A stretch of 64,000 nucleotides of DNA. Source: Halorhodospira abdelmalekii. GTDB taxonomy: Bacteria > Pseudomonadota > Gammaproteobacteria > Nitrococcales > Halorhodospiraceae. The notes beneath the pieces are model-generated. The model searched no databases, was not told where the DNA came from, and saw only the letters and a program-made list of their open reading frames with translations. The stretch's first letter is position 1. The number at the start of each line of letters is the position of its first letter. Location: NCBI RefSeq assembly GCF_016583625.1, contig NZ_NRRN01000007.1, forward strand, positions 1 to 64,000. The letters run 5' to 3'. Positions 16,316 to 25,675 of the stretch are shown here, piece by piece. The position numbers and the translations under genes are program-made.

Positions 16316-17926
16316 ATGCCCGCGCGAACCATAGAGCGCTTCTTTAACAACGCCGGTCCGACCAAACCGGAGAATCACTACTACATCAACCCATTGGAGC
16401 GGGTCGATTGGGACGAGATCCAGCGGCTGATCGACCAAGAGCGCTACTTCGTTCTCCACGCCCCGCGCCAGACCGGCAAGACGACCACACTGCTGGCGAT
16501 GATGAAGGCGCTCAACGAGCAGGGGCGCTACGTCTGCGCCTACGCCAACATCGAGGGGGCGCAGGCGGCCCGGGGGGATGAGACGAAAGGGATGCCGGCG
16601 ATTTGCGATGCACTGATCGACGGTATTGCGCGGAGCGTGGAGGTGGCAGCACTCAGGGTTTGGTATCGCGAGATACGCCGTGAGGTGGCACCGCACCATC
16701 TACTCTCAAGCCTGCTGGCCCGGTGGGCGGAGACAAGCGACCGCCCCACCGTCCTCTTTCTTGACGAGGTCGATGCCTTAGTCGGCGACACCCTGATCTC
16801 GCTGCTGCGCCAGATCCGCGCCGGCTACGCTCAGCGCCCCGAGGCCTTCCCGCAGTCGATTGTGCTGTGCGGGGTGCGTGATGTCCGCGACTACCGGATG
16901 CACCAAGAGGGCGCTGAAGTGATTACCGGCGGTAGCGCCTTCAACATCAAGGCCAAGTCGCTGCGAATGGGTAACTTTTCCCAAGCGGAGTGCGAGGCGC
17001 TGTGGCGGCAGCACAGCGAGGCGACCGGGCAGCCGTTCGATCCCGCCATCTTTCCCGAGCTATGGGAAGATACCCGAGGTCAGCCGTGGCTGGTGAATGC
17101 GCTGGGCTACGAACTCACATGGGAGACTAAATCTGCCCGCGACCGCTCACAGCTGCTGACTCTGGAGGCGTACCGCGCCGCTCGCGAGCAGCTGATCCAG
17201 TCGCGGGCGACCCACCTCGACCAACTCACCGACAAGCTGCGCGAGCCGCGCGTCTGCCGAGTGATCAAGCTGCTGCTGGCAAGCGAGGAGAGCGCGCAGC
17301 GGCTGCCAGTCGATGACTTACAGTACGTCGAAGATCTTGGCCTGATTGAACGCACCCCGATGCTCCGCATCAGCAACCGCATCTACCAAGAGGTGATCCC
17401 GCGCGATCTGACGTGGACGACGCAGGCGACGATGGTCGAGGAGCCGGCGTGGTACATCACCGCTGAGCACCGCCTCGACATGGCGAAGCTGCTGGCCGCC
17501 TTCCAGCAGTTCTTTCGCGAGCACGCCGAGAGCTGGCTGGAGCGGTTTGCCTATAAAGAAGCGGGGCCGCAGCTGCTCATGCAGGCCTTCCTACAGCGCA
17601 TTGTCAATGGCGGTGGCCGTCTCAGCCGCGAGTACGGCCTCGGACGCAAGCGCACCGATCTGCTGATCGAGTGGCCGCTCGACGAGGCGCAGGGCTTTAA
17701 CGGCCCGCTGCAGCGGGTCGTGATTGAGCTGAAGATCCAGCACCAGAGCCGGGCGGCGACGGTGGCTAAGGGGCTCGAGCAGACCGCCGACTACGCCGAC
17801 CGGGTCGGGGCCGACGAGGCCCACTTAGTGCTCTTCGACCGCCGCCCCGAGGTGAGCTGGGAGGAGAAGATCTGGCAGGAGGAGGAGCAGTACGGCGAGT
17901 GGCGCATCACCACCTGGGGGGTGTAG
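16316..17926 (+). CDS. P-loop ATPase fused to PD-(D/E)XK-like nuclease domain, copy 2
   Basis: Same length and architecture as the gene at 1675-3285: Walker A APRQTGKTT, Walker B TVLFLDEVD, C-terminal GRKRTDLLIEW and VVIELKI. The final 390 residues differ at only a handful of positions. The segment between the Walker motifs (about residues 95-141, bases 16598-16738) is unrelated in sequence yet equal in length: here it reads CDALIDGIARSVEVAALRVW where copy 1 reads CSVIARSIEDYAGDPRMTAW. ATG 16316 is chosen by analogy (GGAG 7 bases upstream); ATG 16313 is adjacent. It lies right after the CRISPR array and is followed by a REP-like palindrome. Biological role unknown. Confidence 0.8.
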   Translation: MPARTIERFFNNAGPTKPENHYYINPLERVDWDEIQRLIDQERYFVLHAPRQTGKTTTLLAMMKALNEQGRYVCAYANIEGAQAARGDETKGMPAICDALIDGIARSVEVAALRVWYREIRREVAPHHLLSSLLARWAETSDRPTVLFLDEVDALVGDTLISLLRQIRAGYAQRPEAFPQSIVLCGVRDVRDYRMHQEGAEVITGGSAFNIKAKSLRMGNFSQAECEALWRQHSEATGQPFDPAIFPELWEDTRGQPWLVNALGYELTWETKSARDRSQLLTLEAYRAAREQLIQSRATHLDQLTDKLREPRVCRVIKLLLASEESAQRLPVDDLQYVEDLGLIERTPMLRISNRIYQEVIPRDLTWTTQATMVEEPAWYITAEHRLDMAKLLAAFQQFFREHAESWLERFAYKEAGPQLLMQAFLQRIVNGGGRLSREYGLGRKRTDLLIEWPLDEAQGFNGPLQRVVIELKIQHQSRAATVAKGLEQTADYADRVGADEAHLVLFDRRPEVSWEEKIWQEEEQYGEWRITTWGV

Positions 17927-17953
17927 CGAAATAAGAATCGGCGACGACCGATT

Positions 17954-17978
17954 GGGGACAGATGTCAAATCTGTCCCC
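17954..17978. repeat. REP-like perfect inverted repeat
   Basis: GGGGACAGAT (17954-17963) and ATCTGTCCCC (17969-17978) form a perfect 10-bp stem with a 5-base loop, between ATPase copy 2 and the end of cysNC. It could act as a terminator hairpin for both converging genes, although no T-run follows. The same motif core lies before both ATPase genes. Confidence 0.6.
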
Positions 17979-17998
17979 GGGCGCACTACACAACACAC

Positions 17999-19921
17999 CT
18001 AATCGAACTGCTCTAGGCCTCCTTTGGCCCGCAGTACGCGCAGGATTGCCTCAACCGACTCCTCGACCCCTTGGTGTGCGGTGTCGATGTGGACCTCGGG
18101 GTGCTCGGGCGCCTCGTACTCGATGTCGATCCCGGGGAGTCCGCTGATCTCGCCGGCGGCAGCACGCGCGTAGATCCCGTCGGAGTCGCGCTGCTGGCAC
18201 AGCGCCAGGGGGGCATCGACGTGGACTTCGATGAATTCGCCGGGCTCAAGGCGCTCACGCACCATGGCGCGATCGTCGCGATAGGGCGAGAGGGCGGCGC
18301 AGACGACAATCAGGCCGGCATCGACGAACATCGTCGCCGTCTCGGCGATGCGGCGAACGTTCTCGGCGCGGGCGTCGCGACTGAAATCGAGATCGTGGCT
18401 TAAACCGTGCCGCACGTTGCCGGCGTCGATCAGGTAGCTGTGGTAGCCCTGCCGAAAGAGGGCTTGCTCTAGGGCGTTGGCCAGCGTCGACTTGCCGGAG
18501 CCCGACAGCCCGGTCAGCCAGACCACGCAGGGGCGCTGCCCCTTTTGCGCCGCCCGCTGCGCCTTGCTGAGCAGGGGCTGACGGCGCGGGACCTCGGTAT
18601 CGGCGCCGGCACGCTCAGTCGCCGCCCGGGTGATCATTCCGGCCCCGACCGTATGGTGGCTCATCCGATCGATGACGATAAAAGCGCCCGTACCGGGGAT
18701 CTCTTCATACGGGTCGAAGGCGACCGGGGCGGTAAACTGCACGCGACACAGACCGATCTCATTCAGCGCCAAGGTCTCGGTCGGGTGGTGCTCAAGGCTG
18801 TTGACGTCGATGCGGTGGTAGACCCGCTCGACGACCGCCGGGAGCGTAGTCGTAGCCAGTTTGACGTCGTAGCGCCGCCCGGGCTGCAGCGGCCGCTCGG
18901 CCATCCAGACCAATCGGGCATCGACGGCGTCGGCGACGGTCGCCGGGTGCTGCGGATCGCAGAGCAGATCACCGCGCGAGATGTCGATCTCATCGCTCAA
19001 GGTCAGCGTCACCGCCTGCGGCGGAAAGGCCTGCTGCAGATCGCCCTCGTAGGTCACGATCCGGGCGATGTGACTGCGCTGCCCCCGCGGCAAGACCACC
19101 ACCGGATCACCTGGACGGGCCACCCCAGCCGCCAAGGTCCCGGCGAAACCGCGGAAGTCGTGACGCGGGCGCAGTACGGTCTGCACCGGGAGGCGCAGGT
19201 CGCGCAAATTCCGCTCCGCCTTGACCTCGACGGTCTCGAGCAGCTCCATCAAGGTAGGGCCGTCGTACCAAGGCATGCGCTCACTCGGGCGCACGACGTT
19301 ATCCCCCTGCAGCGCCGAGAGCGGCACGCAGCGCACGTGCGGGATGCCGAGACGATTGGCGAAGGTCGTGTATTCGGTGCGAATCGCCTCGTAGGTCGCC
19401 TCGTCCCAGTCCACCAGGTCCATCTTGTTGACCGCCAACAGCATGTGGCGAATGCCGAGCAACGAGCAGATGTAGCTGTGCCGACGCGTCTGCACCTGCA
19501 CGCCGTTGCGCGCATCGACCAAGATCACCGCCAGCTGTGCGGTCGAGGCCCCGGTCGCCATGTTGCGGGTGTACTGCTCGTGGCCGGGGGTGTCGGCGAT
19601 GATGAACTTGCGCCGCTCGGTGGAGAAGTAACGGTAGGCGACATCGATGGTGATGCCCTGTTCGCGCTCCGATTGCAAGCCGTCGACGAGCAGTGCCAGA
19701 TCGATCTCATCGCCGGTGGTGCCGTAGCGGGTCGAATCCCGCCGCACGGCGGCGAGTTGATCCTCGTAGACGAGGGCGGAGTCGTGGAGCAGACGACCGA
19801 TAAAGGTACTCTTGCCATCATCGACCGAGCCGCAGGTGATAAAGCGCAGCAGATCTTTGTGCTCGTGCTGCTTGAGGTAGGACTCGATATCGCTCTCGAT
19901 CAGCGTGGAGGCGTGTGACAT
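17999..19921 (-). CDS. cysNC: Bifunctional ATP sulfurylase GTPase subunit / APS kinase (CysNC)
   Basis: This fusion couples GTP hydrolysis to sulfate adenylylation (with CysD) and phosphorylates APS to PAPS. The N-terminal translation-factor-like GTPase shows GSVDDGKST (31-39), [12 protein letters not shown] and NKMDLVDWD, followed by beta-barrel domains. From about residue 460 the APS kinase domain starts with GLSGSGKST and contains [16 protein letters not shown] and SPYRDDR. At 640 residues it matches the usual fused length. It lies 2 bases downstream of cysD in the same operon. It makes the separate cysC at 23171 partly redundant. Confidence 0.96.
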   Translation of the reverse strand: MSHASTLIESDIESYLKQHEHKDLLRFITCGSVDDGKSTFIGRLLHDSALVYEDQLAAVRRDSTRYGTTGDEIDLALLVDGLQSEREQGITIDVAYRYFSTERRKFIIADTPGHEQYTRNMATGASTAQLAVILVDARNGVQVQTRRHSYICSLLGIRHMLLAVNKMDLVDWDEATYEAIRTEYTTFANRLGIPHVRCVPLSALQGDNVVRPSERMPWYDGPTLMELLETVEVKAERNLRDLRLPVQTVLRPRHDFRGFAGTLAAGVARPGDPVVVLPRGQRSHIARIVTYEGDLQQAFPPQAVTLTLSDEIDISRGDLLCDPQHPATVADAVDARLVWMAERPLQPGRRYDVKLATTTLPAVVERVYHRIDVNSLEHHPTETLALNEIGLCRVQFTAPVAFDPYEEIPGTGAFIVIDRMSHHTVGAGMITRAATERAGADTEVPRRQPLLSKAQRAAQKGQRPCVVWLTGLSGSGKSTLANALEQALFRQGYHSYLIDAGNVRHGLSHDLDFSRDARAENVRRIAETATMFVDAGLIVVCAALSPYRDDRAMVRERLEPGEFIEVHVDAPLALCQQRDSDGIYARAAAGEISGLPGIDIEYEAPEHPEVHIDTAHQGVEESVEAILRVLRAKGGLEQFD

Positions 19922-19923
19922 CG

Positions 19924-20838
19924 CTAGAAGTACCCCTCTTTCTTCTTCTCTTCCATGGAGCCGGCGGCGTCGTGGTCGATTACGCGGCCCTGCCGCTCGG
20001 AGGTCCGCGTCAGCAGCATCTCTTGAATGATCTGCGGGAGCGTAACCGCATTAGACCGGACCGCCCCGGTCAGCGGGTAGCAACCGAGTGTCCGAAAGCG
20101 CACTTGCTCAAGCCGCGGTGACTCGCCGTCGTCGAGCGGCATGCGCTCATCGTCGACCATGATCAGGGTACCGTCCCGCTCCACCACCGGGCGCTCAGCG
20201 GCGAAGTAGAGCGGCACGATCGGGATCCCTTCTAGGTAGATGTACTGCCAGATATCGAGCTCGGTCCAGTTCGACAGCGGGAAGATCCGCATGCTCTCGC
20301 CCTTGTGCACACGGCCGTTGTAGAGGCTCCAGAGCTCGGGGCGCTGCCCCTTCGGGTCCCAGCGGTGGTGGCGATCACGAAACGAGTAGACACGCTCCTT
20401 CGCGCGCGATTTCTCCTCATCCCGCCGCGCCCCACCAAAGGCGGCATCGAACCGATAGCGCTCCATCGCCTGCTTGAGCGCCTGCGTCTTCATCACATCG
20501 GTATGCACCCGCGAGCCGTGGGTAAAGGGCGAGACCCCCTGCTCGACCCCCTCCTGATTGATGTGAACGATCAGCTCCATTCCGACCTCGCGCGCCGTGC
20601 GCTCGCGAAACTCGATCATCTCGCGAAACTTCCACGTTGTATCGACGTGCAGCAGCGGGAAGGGCGGCTTTCCGGGGGAGAACGCCTTGAGGGCCAGGCG
20701 CAGCATCACCGATGAGTCTTTACCGATCGAGTAGAGCATGACCGGGTTTTCAAACTCGGCCGCCACCTCGCGGATGATGTAGATGCTCTCGGCCTCAAGC
20801 TCTTTGAGGTGGGTCAGTTTGGCTGCACTGATTTGCAT
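19924..20838 (-). CDS. cysD: Sulfate adenylyltransferase subunit 2 (CysD)
   Basis: The catalytic ATP pyrophosphatase-type subunit that forms APS from sulfate and ATP. Visible motifs: the PP-loop [15 protein letters not shown] (residues about 36-50), [30 protein letters not shown], and [16 protein letters not shown]. Its 304 residues are standard. First gene of the cysD-cysNC operon. GGAG lies about 10 bases before ATG 20838. Confidence 0.97.
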   Translation of the reverse strand: MQISAAKLTHLKELEAESIYIIREVAAEFENPVMLYSIGKDSSVMLRLALKAFSPGKPPFPLLHVDTTWKFREMIEFRERTAREVGMELIVHINQEGVEQGVSPFTHGSRVHTDVMKTQALKQAMERYRFDAAFGGARRDEEKSRAKERVYSFRDRHHRWDPKGQRPELWSLYNGRVHKGESMRIFPLSNWTELDIWQYIYLEGIPIVPLYFAAERPVVERDGTLIMVDDERMPLDDGESPRLEQVRFRTLGCYPLTGAVRSNAVTLPQIIQEMLLTRTSERQGRVIDHDAAGSMEEKKKEGYF

Positions 20839-20971
20839 GGTAGCGTGGCTCCCTGTATGACTCGCCGCGCGGCGGCGCCACCCGTGATTCCGATCAATTG
20901 TACGAGTTGTGCCGGGATGCTGCTAGAATCGAAACGGTCCGCGTTTGGTCACGCAGAGGGGCACCGCCGCC

Positions 20972-21214
20972 ATGAGCCACAAGATGCTCGCACGCAAGAC
21001 GGATTGGAACGAGGTCCAGCTGCCACCGGAGATTGCCGGTCGCTACTCGAACATCGACTACTTTGAGGTCGTGCTGACGCACAAAGGCAGGCTGCTGCTT
21101 GCACCAGTTCCGCCCGAGCGGAAGCAGCAGCGAGTCAAGGAGGAGATTCGCGAACTCGGGATTGAAGAGGACGACATCCGCGCTGCCGCCCGGGCGCTGC
21201 TTGCCCAGCGCTGA
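20972..21214 (+). CDS. Small conserved-looking protein of unknown function
   Basis: An 80-residue, charged soluble protein starting MSHKMLARKTDWNEVQLPPE, with YFEVVLTHKGRLLLAPV in the middle and a Lys/Glu-rich helical end (KQQRVKEEIRELGIEEDDIR). I do not recognise the family. The compact strand-turn-strand followed by a helix is reminiscent of small antitoxin-like proteins, but no toxin gene is next to it. An in-frame start at 20945 exists; ATG 20972 with AGAGGGGC upstream is preferred. It is divergent from cysD. Confidence 0.6.
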   Translation: MSHKMLARKTDWNEVQLPPEIAGRYSNIDYFEVVLTHKGRLLLAPVPPERKQQRVKEEIRELGIEEDDIRAAARALLAQR

Positions 21215-21259
21215 GGCCATCTTTACCCGCCTCCGACCGCCGCGAGTTCACAGGCCCGG

Positions 21260-23026
21260 CTAAAACCCCCAGATCCACGGGATCAGCACCAAGGCTAGAA
21301 CTCCGGTAACGATGTTCAGGGGCAGGCCGGCGCGCAGATAGTCGACGAAGTGGTAGCCACCGGGGCCGTAGACCATCAGGTTGGTCTGATAGCCCATCGG
21401 TGTGGCGAAGCTCGCCGACGCCGCCATCATGATGGCAACCGCGAAGGGAATCAGGCTAGCCCCGAGATCACCCGCCACCGAGGCCGCGATCGGCAGCATC
21501 AGCAGTGCCGCGGCGTTGTTGGTGATCAGCGCGGTGAAGAGTGCCGTGATGAAGTAGATCACCGCCAAGTTCAACCACGGACTGTTGCCCGCTAAGCCGA
21601 GCAGCGCCCCGGCGATGGAGTGCGCCAAGCCGCTCTGCTCCATCGCGGCACCGATCCCAAACGCCGCTGCGATGGTCAAGATCACCGACCAGTCGACGGC
21701 GTGACGCGCGGTGTTCGCCGTCATGCAACGCCCGACGATCATGGCCGCACCGGCCAATAACGCCCCTTCCAGCATCGACAGCCAACCGAGGCCTACAGTT
21801 AGCAACATGCCGCCCAGGATGCTCAACGCCAACCAGGCGCGATCGTGGCGCGGCGCCGCCGCCCCCTCGATACCGCGCACTAGGAGGAAATCGCGGACGT
21901 TGCGCTGCCGCTCGGCGAACTCCTCGCCAGCCTCCAGTAGCAGCGTATCTCCGGGGCGCAGCGAGATATCACCGATCTTGCCGCTGACCCGTTCGCCGTT
22001 GCGTGCTACGGCGATGACCACGGCATTGTAGCGGGTCCGAAACCGCCCATCGCGCACCGTCCGATTGACCACTGGCGCCGTCTCGGCGAGCACCACTTCG
22101 ACCAGACGCCGCTCGGCCCGCCGGCCATCGAGCTTAAAGACCTGCTCGGTCGCCGGGGTCAGTCCACGAATCTGCTGCAGCTCGATCACCGAATCGACGA
22201 TCCCGACGAAGACCAGCCGATCGCCGCCGTAGAGCTTCTCGCGCGGCGAGACTGCCGGCAGCAGATCGCCCGCCCGTTCGATCTCCATCAAGTAGCAGCC
22301 CGGCAGGTGGCGCAGTCCGGCCGCCTCGATGGTGCGCCCGACCAACGGCCCGTCGTGCTCAACAAGCATCTCGACGGTGTACTCACGCGGGTCATCAATG
22401 GTCTCAACCGCCGGTCGGCGATCAGGCAGCAGCCAGCGGCTCGTGACGAAGATAAACCCGAGCCCCACCAACAAGACCGGCACCCCAACCCACGCCAACT
22501 CAAAGAGCATCAACCCCTCGCCGAGGCGCTCTACCATGGCGCCGTTAACGACCAAGTTGGTGCTCGTTCCAATCAAGGTGCAGGTTCCGCCGAGCATTGC
22601 GGCGTAGGAAAGCGGCAACAGCAGCTTCGACTCGGCCAGTTGATGCTTGCGCGCCCAGTCGCTCACCGCCGGTATCAACATGGCGACCACCGGGGTGTTA
22701 TTGAGAAAGGCAGAAAAGCCCGCCACCGGCAGCATCAAGCGGCGCTGGGCATCGAAGAGCGAGCGCGGCCGCCCGAGGAGGCGCTGACTGACCCACTGCA
22801 CCCCGCCCGTTTCGCGAATGCCGGCCACCACCACGTAGAGTGCGGCGACCGTCAACACCCCCGGGTTGGCCAGGCCGGCGAAGACTTCGCCGGGGCTGAG
22901 CACCCCAGCGACCAACAGCGCCGTCACTCCAGCGATGAAGACCATATCAGGAGGGGCGCGGGTGCCGATCAACAGCGCCAAAATCGCCAGGACAACCACC
23001 GCTGTGAGCCACGCTTCCCAGGGCAT
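21260..23026 (-). CDS. SLC13-family (DASS) anion permease with two TrkA-C domains
   Basis: An inner-membrane transporter of about 588 residues. Hydrophobic helices in both halves carry the SLC13 signature segments (SAFLNNTPVVAMLIPAV; LGGTCTLIGTSTNLVVNG; MMAASASFATPMGYQTN). Between the halves are two soluble RCK_C/TrkA-C modules (around VEHDGPLVGRTIEAAGLRHL and VNRTVRDGRFRTRYNAVVIA). Many such proteins move sulfate or dicarboxylates; the neighbouring cysD, cysNC and cysC make sulfate plausible but this is inference. I chose ATG 23026 (MPWEAW) because the first helix follows at once; an upstream in-frame extension lacks a ribosome site. Confidence 0.88.
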   Translation of the reverse strand: MPWEAWLTAVVVLAILALLIGTRAPPDMVFIAGVTALLVAGVLSPGEVFAGLANPGVLTVAALYVVVAGIRETGGVQWVSQRLLGRPRSLFDAQRRLMLPVAGFSAFLNNTPVVAMLIPAVSDWARKHQLAESKLLLPLSYAAMLGGTCTLIGTSTNLVVNGAMVERLGEGLMLFELAWVGVPVLLVGLGFIFVTSRWLLPDRRPAVETIDDPREYTVEMLVEHDGPLVGRTIEAAGLRHLPGCYLMEIERAGDLLPAVSPREKLYGGDRLVFVGIVDSVIELQQIRGLTPATEQVFKLDGRRAERRLVEVVLAETAPVVNRTVRDGRFRTRYNAVVIAVARNGERVSGKIGDISLRPGDTLLLEAGEEFAERQRNVRDFLLVRGIEGAAAPRHDRAWLALSILGGMLLTVGLGWLSMLEGALLAGAAMIVGRCMTANTARHAVDWSVILTIAAAFGIGAAMEQSGLAHSIAGALLGLAGNSPWLNLAVIYFITALFTALITNNAAALLMLPIAASVAGDLGASLIPFAVAIMMAASASFATPMGYQTNLMVYGPGGYHFVDYLRAGLPLNIVTGVLALVLIPWIWGF

Positions 23027-23170
23027 ATACGTTCGCCGTACCGATATAGTGATCAGTGAGAGTGTGAGCGTGTATCGTACTACGCCTACTACGCCCATGG
23101 TTCGCACATCAGCGAGACTGGGGTTATGGTAGGAAGTTTTAGAGGATCCCAAAGGGGGAGACGATCAGAA

Positions 23171-23824
23171 TTGACTCCAACGACCGATTCGTTTTTTTGG
23201 CATGAGACGCACGTCACTGCTGCGGCCCGCGCCTCCGCCTTAGGGCAGACCCCGCGCGTAATCTGGTTGACCGGGCTCTCCGGTGCTGGCAAGTCGACCC
23301 TGGCCAACGCCCTAGAGTGGGCACTCTTACAGCGTGGTCGCCACACCTTCCTGCTCGATGGCGACAATCTCCGCTACGGCCTCAACCGCGACCTCGATCT
23401 TTCGCCGAGCGGGCGCAGCGAGAACATTCGCCGCGTCGGTGAGGTTTGTAAGCTCTTCACCGAAGCCGGACTGATCGTCATCGCCGCCTTGGTCTCGCCG
23501 TATCGCAGCGATCGTGATCAGGTCCGCACCCTCATTGGCGAAGAGCGCTTCATTGAGGTCTACGTGCGCGCCTCGCTGGAGAGCTGCGCCGCCCGCGACC
23601 CTAAAGGCCTCTATGCGCGGGCCCGCCGCGGTGAACTGCGCGGTCTGACCGGAGTGGATGAGCCGTACGAGCCGCCGCTCGCCGCGGCGCTGACTCTCGA
23701 TACCGATCGCGAAGAGCTTGAGCGCTGTACGGCGCGGTTGCTGGAGCACCTGGAGCACCTGGAGCACCTGGAGCACCTGGAGCACCCGGAGCACCCGGAG
23801 CACCCGGAGCACCCGGAGCGATGA
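23171..23824 (+). CDS. cysC: Stand-alone adenylylsulfate kinase (CysC) with repeat tail
   Basis: Phosphorylates APS to PAPS using ATP. The P-loop GLSGAGKST is at residues 35-43, followed by LDGDNLRYGLNRDLDLSPSGRSENIRR and SPYRSDRDQVR, all typical. I prefer TTG at 23171 because GGGGGAG lies 10 bases upstream and the resulting N-terminus (TPTTDSFFWHETHVT) aligns with the family; ATG 23126 would add 15 unlikely residues. The C-terminus carries a run of Leu-Glu-His, then Pro-Glu-His triplets from a 9-bp DNA repeat, not part of the family. It is a second APS kinase beside CysNC, and its stop overlaps the next start. Confidence 0.92.
   Translation: MTPTTDSFFWHETHVTAAARASALGQTPRVIWLTGLSGAGKSTLANALEWALLQRGRHTFLLDGDNLRYGLNRDLDLSPSGRSENIRRVGEVCKLFTEAGLIVIAALVSPYRSDRDQVRTLIGEERFIEVYVRASLESCAARDPKGLYARARRGELRGLTGVDEPYEPPLAAALTLDTDREELERCTARLLEHLEHLEHLEHLEHPEHPEHPEHPER
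23741..23820 (+). repeat. 9-bp tandem repeat inside the end of cysC
   Basis: CTGGAGCAC repeats five times and then CCGGAGCAC three times, ending CCGGAGCG just before the stop. It encodes (Leu-Glu-His)5 and (Pro-Glu-His)3 then Pro-Glu-Arg. Because the unit is three codons, copy-number change alters tail length without shifting the frame. Confidence 0.95.
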
Positions 23825-25671
23825 GACAGCGGGAGGACTTCACGGGAACGGCAGGAAGAACGGTGGCAGCGGCAGACGGTGCTGCCGCACCAGCGGCCGG
23901 CACCCCGGCGGCAACACAGCCTCCAGTCCCTGATCGCACCTGGCCGACACTCATTCGCCTCTTCCGCGACTACGTCCTGCCACACTGGCGCGTCGGTGTG
24001 GTCGCCATTCTGGCCATGCTGCTCTTTAGCGCCACACAGGTCGGTGTCGTGGCAGCCATTCAGCCCCTGTTCGACCGGGGGCTTGCCGAGCACGATACCG
24101 CTACGATTCGCCTCTATGCGCTGCTCTTTTTGCTCTTGTTGGTGCTCCAGGGGATTGCCTTCTTCTTCGCCCATTATCTAAGCCACTGGATCGGCAGGCG
24201 GCTGATTAAGCAGCTGCGCCTTGATGTCCACGATCGCCTGCTGATCATGCCCAACTCGGCTTTCGATCAGCTCTCTTCCGGGCAGTTGATCTCCAAGCTG
24301 ACTTATGAGGCCGAACAGACGGCAAACGCCGTCACCGAGGGCACCCTGACCCTATTTAAGGACGCTGTAAGGGTGATTGGGCTGCTCGGCTACATGCTCT
24401 TCCTCTCGCCGTGGTTGATGCTGATCGTGGCGTTTATCCTACCCATCGTCGGCGGCCTGATCGCCTATATCAACAAGCGCTTTCGGAAACTCAGCAAACG
24501 CATTCACCGCGCTGTCGGCGGTGTTGGCACAATCGCCGAGGAGAGCGTTCACGCCCATCAGGAGATCAAGCTCTTCGGTCAAAGCGACCGGGAGCGGCAG
24601 CGTTTCGAGCACTTTAATGAGCGCAACCGCCGAGAGTTCATGCGCTTCTCCGCGACCAAATACGCCACGGTACCGTTGGTGCGTCTGATCGTCGCCATCG
24701 CTATGGCGCTCGTCATTGCGCTGATCACGGTCGATACCATCGTCGAGACGATCTCGGTCGGCACGATCGCCGCCTTCGCCGCTGCCATGGCGATGCTCAA
24801 TGAACCTCTTAAACATCTTGTTAAGCTCAACGCCACCCTACAAAAGGGATTGACCGCGGCGCGCAGTATCTTCTCGGTCATTGATGCCGAACCGGAGCCT
24901 GATCACGGCACCCGCTCACTCACTCGCGCTGCCGGTCATATCGAATTTCGCTCCGTCTGCTTCTCCTACGACGGCGAACGTGAAGTGCTGCACAAGATCG
25001 ATCTGGAGATCCTCCCGGGGGAGACCATCGCCCTTACGGGGCCTTCCGGTAGCGGCAAAACCACCTTAGTCAATCTACTGCCACGCTTCTACGAGCCGAG
25101 CAGCGGCGCCCTCCACCTCGACGGCCTACCGTTGACCGACTACCGCATGGCCGACTTGCGTCGCCAGATCGCGCTCGTCGGTCAAGACGTGTTGCTGTTC
25201 AATACGACCGTAGCCGGAAATATCGCCTACGGCTGCGAACACGAGGTCTCTCTAGAGGCGCTGCGACAGGCAGCGGCCACTGCCAATGCCTTAGAGCTCA
25301 TCGAAAGTCTACCGCAAGGCTTTGATACCCCGGTCGGAGAGGATGGCGTTTTACTCTCTGGCGGGCAACGGCAACGCCTCGCTATTGCCCGTGCTGTACT
25401 CAAAGACGCCCCGATCCTGATCCTCGACGAGGCGACCTCGGCGCTCGATACCGAATCGGAGCAAGCGATCCAGACAGCCCTGGAACGGCTGATGGAGGGA
25501 CGAACCAGCTTAGTCATCGCACATCGACTCTCGACCGTGGAGAACGCTGATCGCATCCTCTTCCTTGAAGATGGCCAGATCGTCGAACAGGGCACCCACC
25601 GCGAACTGCTCGCTCATGGCGGCCGCTTCGCCGCACTCCATCAAATGCAGTTCGCCGGACAGAGGCGCTAG
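23821..25671 (+). CDS. msbA: MsbA-like ABC exporter (lipid A core flippase family)
   Basis: A 616-residue homodimer-type ABC exporter. Six membrane helices fill the first ~330 residues, including SGQLISKLTYEAEQ, a segment typical of MsbA. The nucleotide-binding domain has Walker A TGPSGSGKTT (about 405-414), signature LSGGQRQRLAIARA (about 511) and Walker B ILILDEATSALD. MsbA flips lipid A-core across the inner membrane. The N-terminus has an unusual ~35-residue Ala/Gly/Thr-rich extension. It starts within the cysC stop (ATGA), so the two are translationally coupled, an unusual pairing. Confidence 0.82.
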   Translation: MRQREDFTGTAGRTVAAADGAAAPAAGTPAATQPPVPDRTWPTLIRLFRDYVLPHWRVGVVAILAMLLFSATQVGVVAAIQPLFDRGLAEHDTATIRLYALLFLLLLVLQGIAFFFAHYLSHWIGRRLIKQLRLDVHDRLLIMPNSAFDQLSSGQLISKLTYEAEQTANAVTEGTLTLFKDAVRVIGLLGYMLFLSPWLMLIVAFILPIVGGLIAYINKRFRKLSKRIHRAVGGVGTIAEESVHAHQEIKLFGQSDRERQRFEHFNERNRREFMRFSATKYATVPLVRLIVAIAMALVIALITVDTIVETISVGTIAAFAAAMAMLNEPLKHLVKLNATLQKGLTAARSIFSVIDAEPEPDHGTRSLTRAAGHIEFRSVCFSYDGEREVLHKIDLEILPGETIALTGPSGSGKTTLVNLLPRFYEPSSGALHLDGLPLTDYRMADLRRQIALVGQDVLLFNTTVAGNIAYGCEHEVSLEALRQAAATANALELIESLPQGFDTPVGEDGVLLSGGQRQRLAIARAVLKDAPILILDEATSALDTESEQAIQTALERLMEGRTSLVIAHRLSTVENADRILFLEDGQIVEQGTHRELLAHGGRFAALHQMQFAGQRR

Positions 25672-25675
25672 GCTT

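Noticed and set aside
18071-19918. Long plus-strand open frames opposite cysNC
   Set aside because: Shadow frames of a strongly supported GC-rich gene; no domains.
20972-21214. Antitoxin of a toxin-antitoxin pair
   Set aside because: Size and charge would fit, but no toxin gene is adjacent on either side.
22307-23059. Plus-strand 250-codon frame opposite the SLC13 permease
   Set aside because: His/Gln/Arg-rich antisense shadow of a membrane protein gene.
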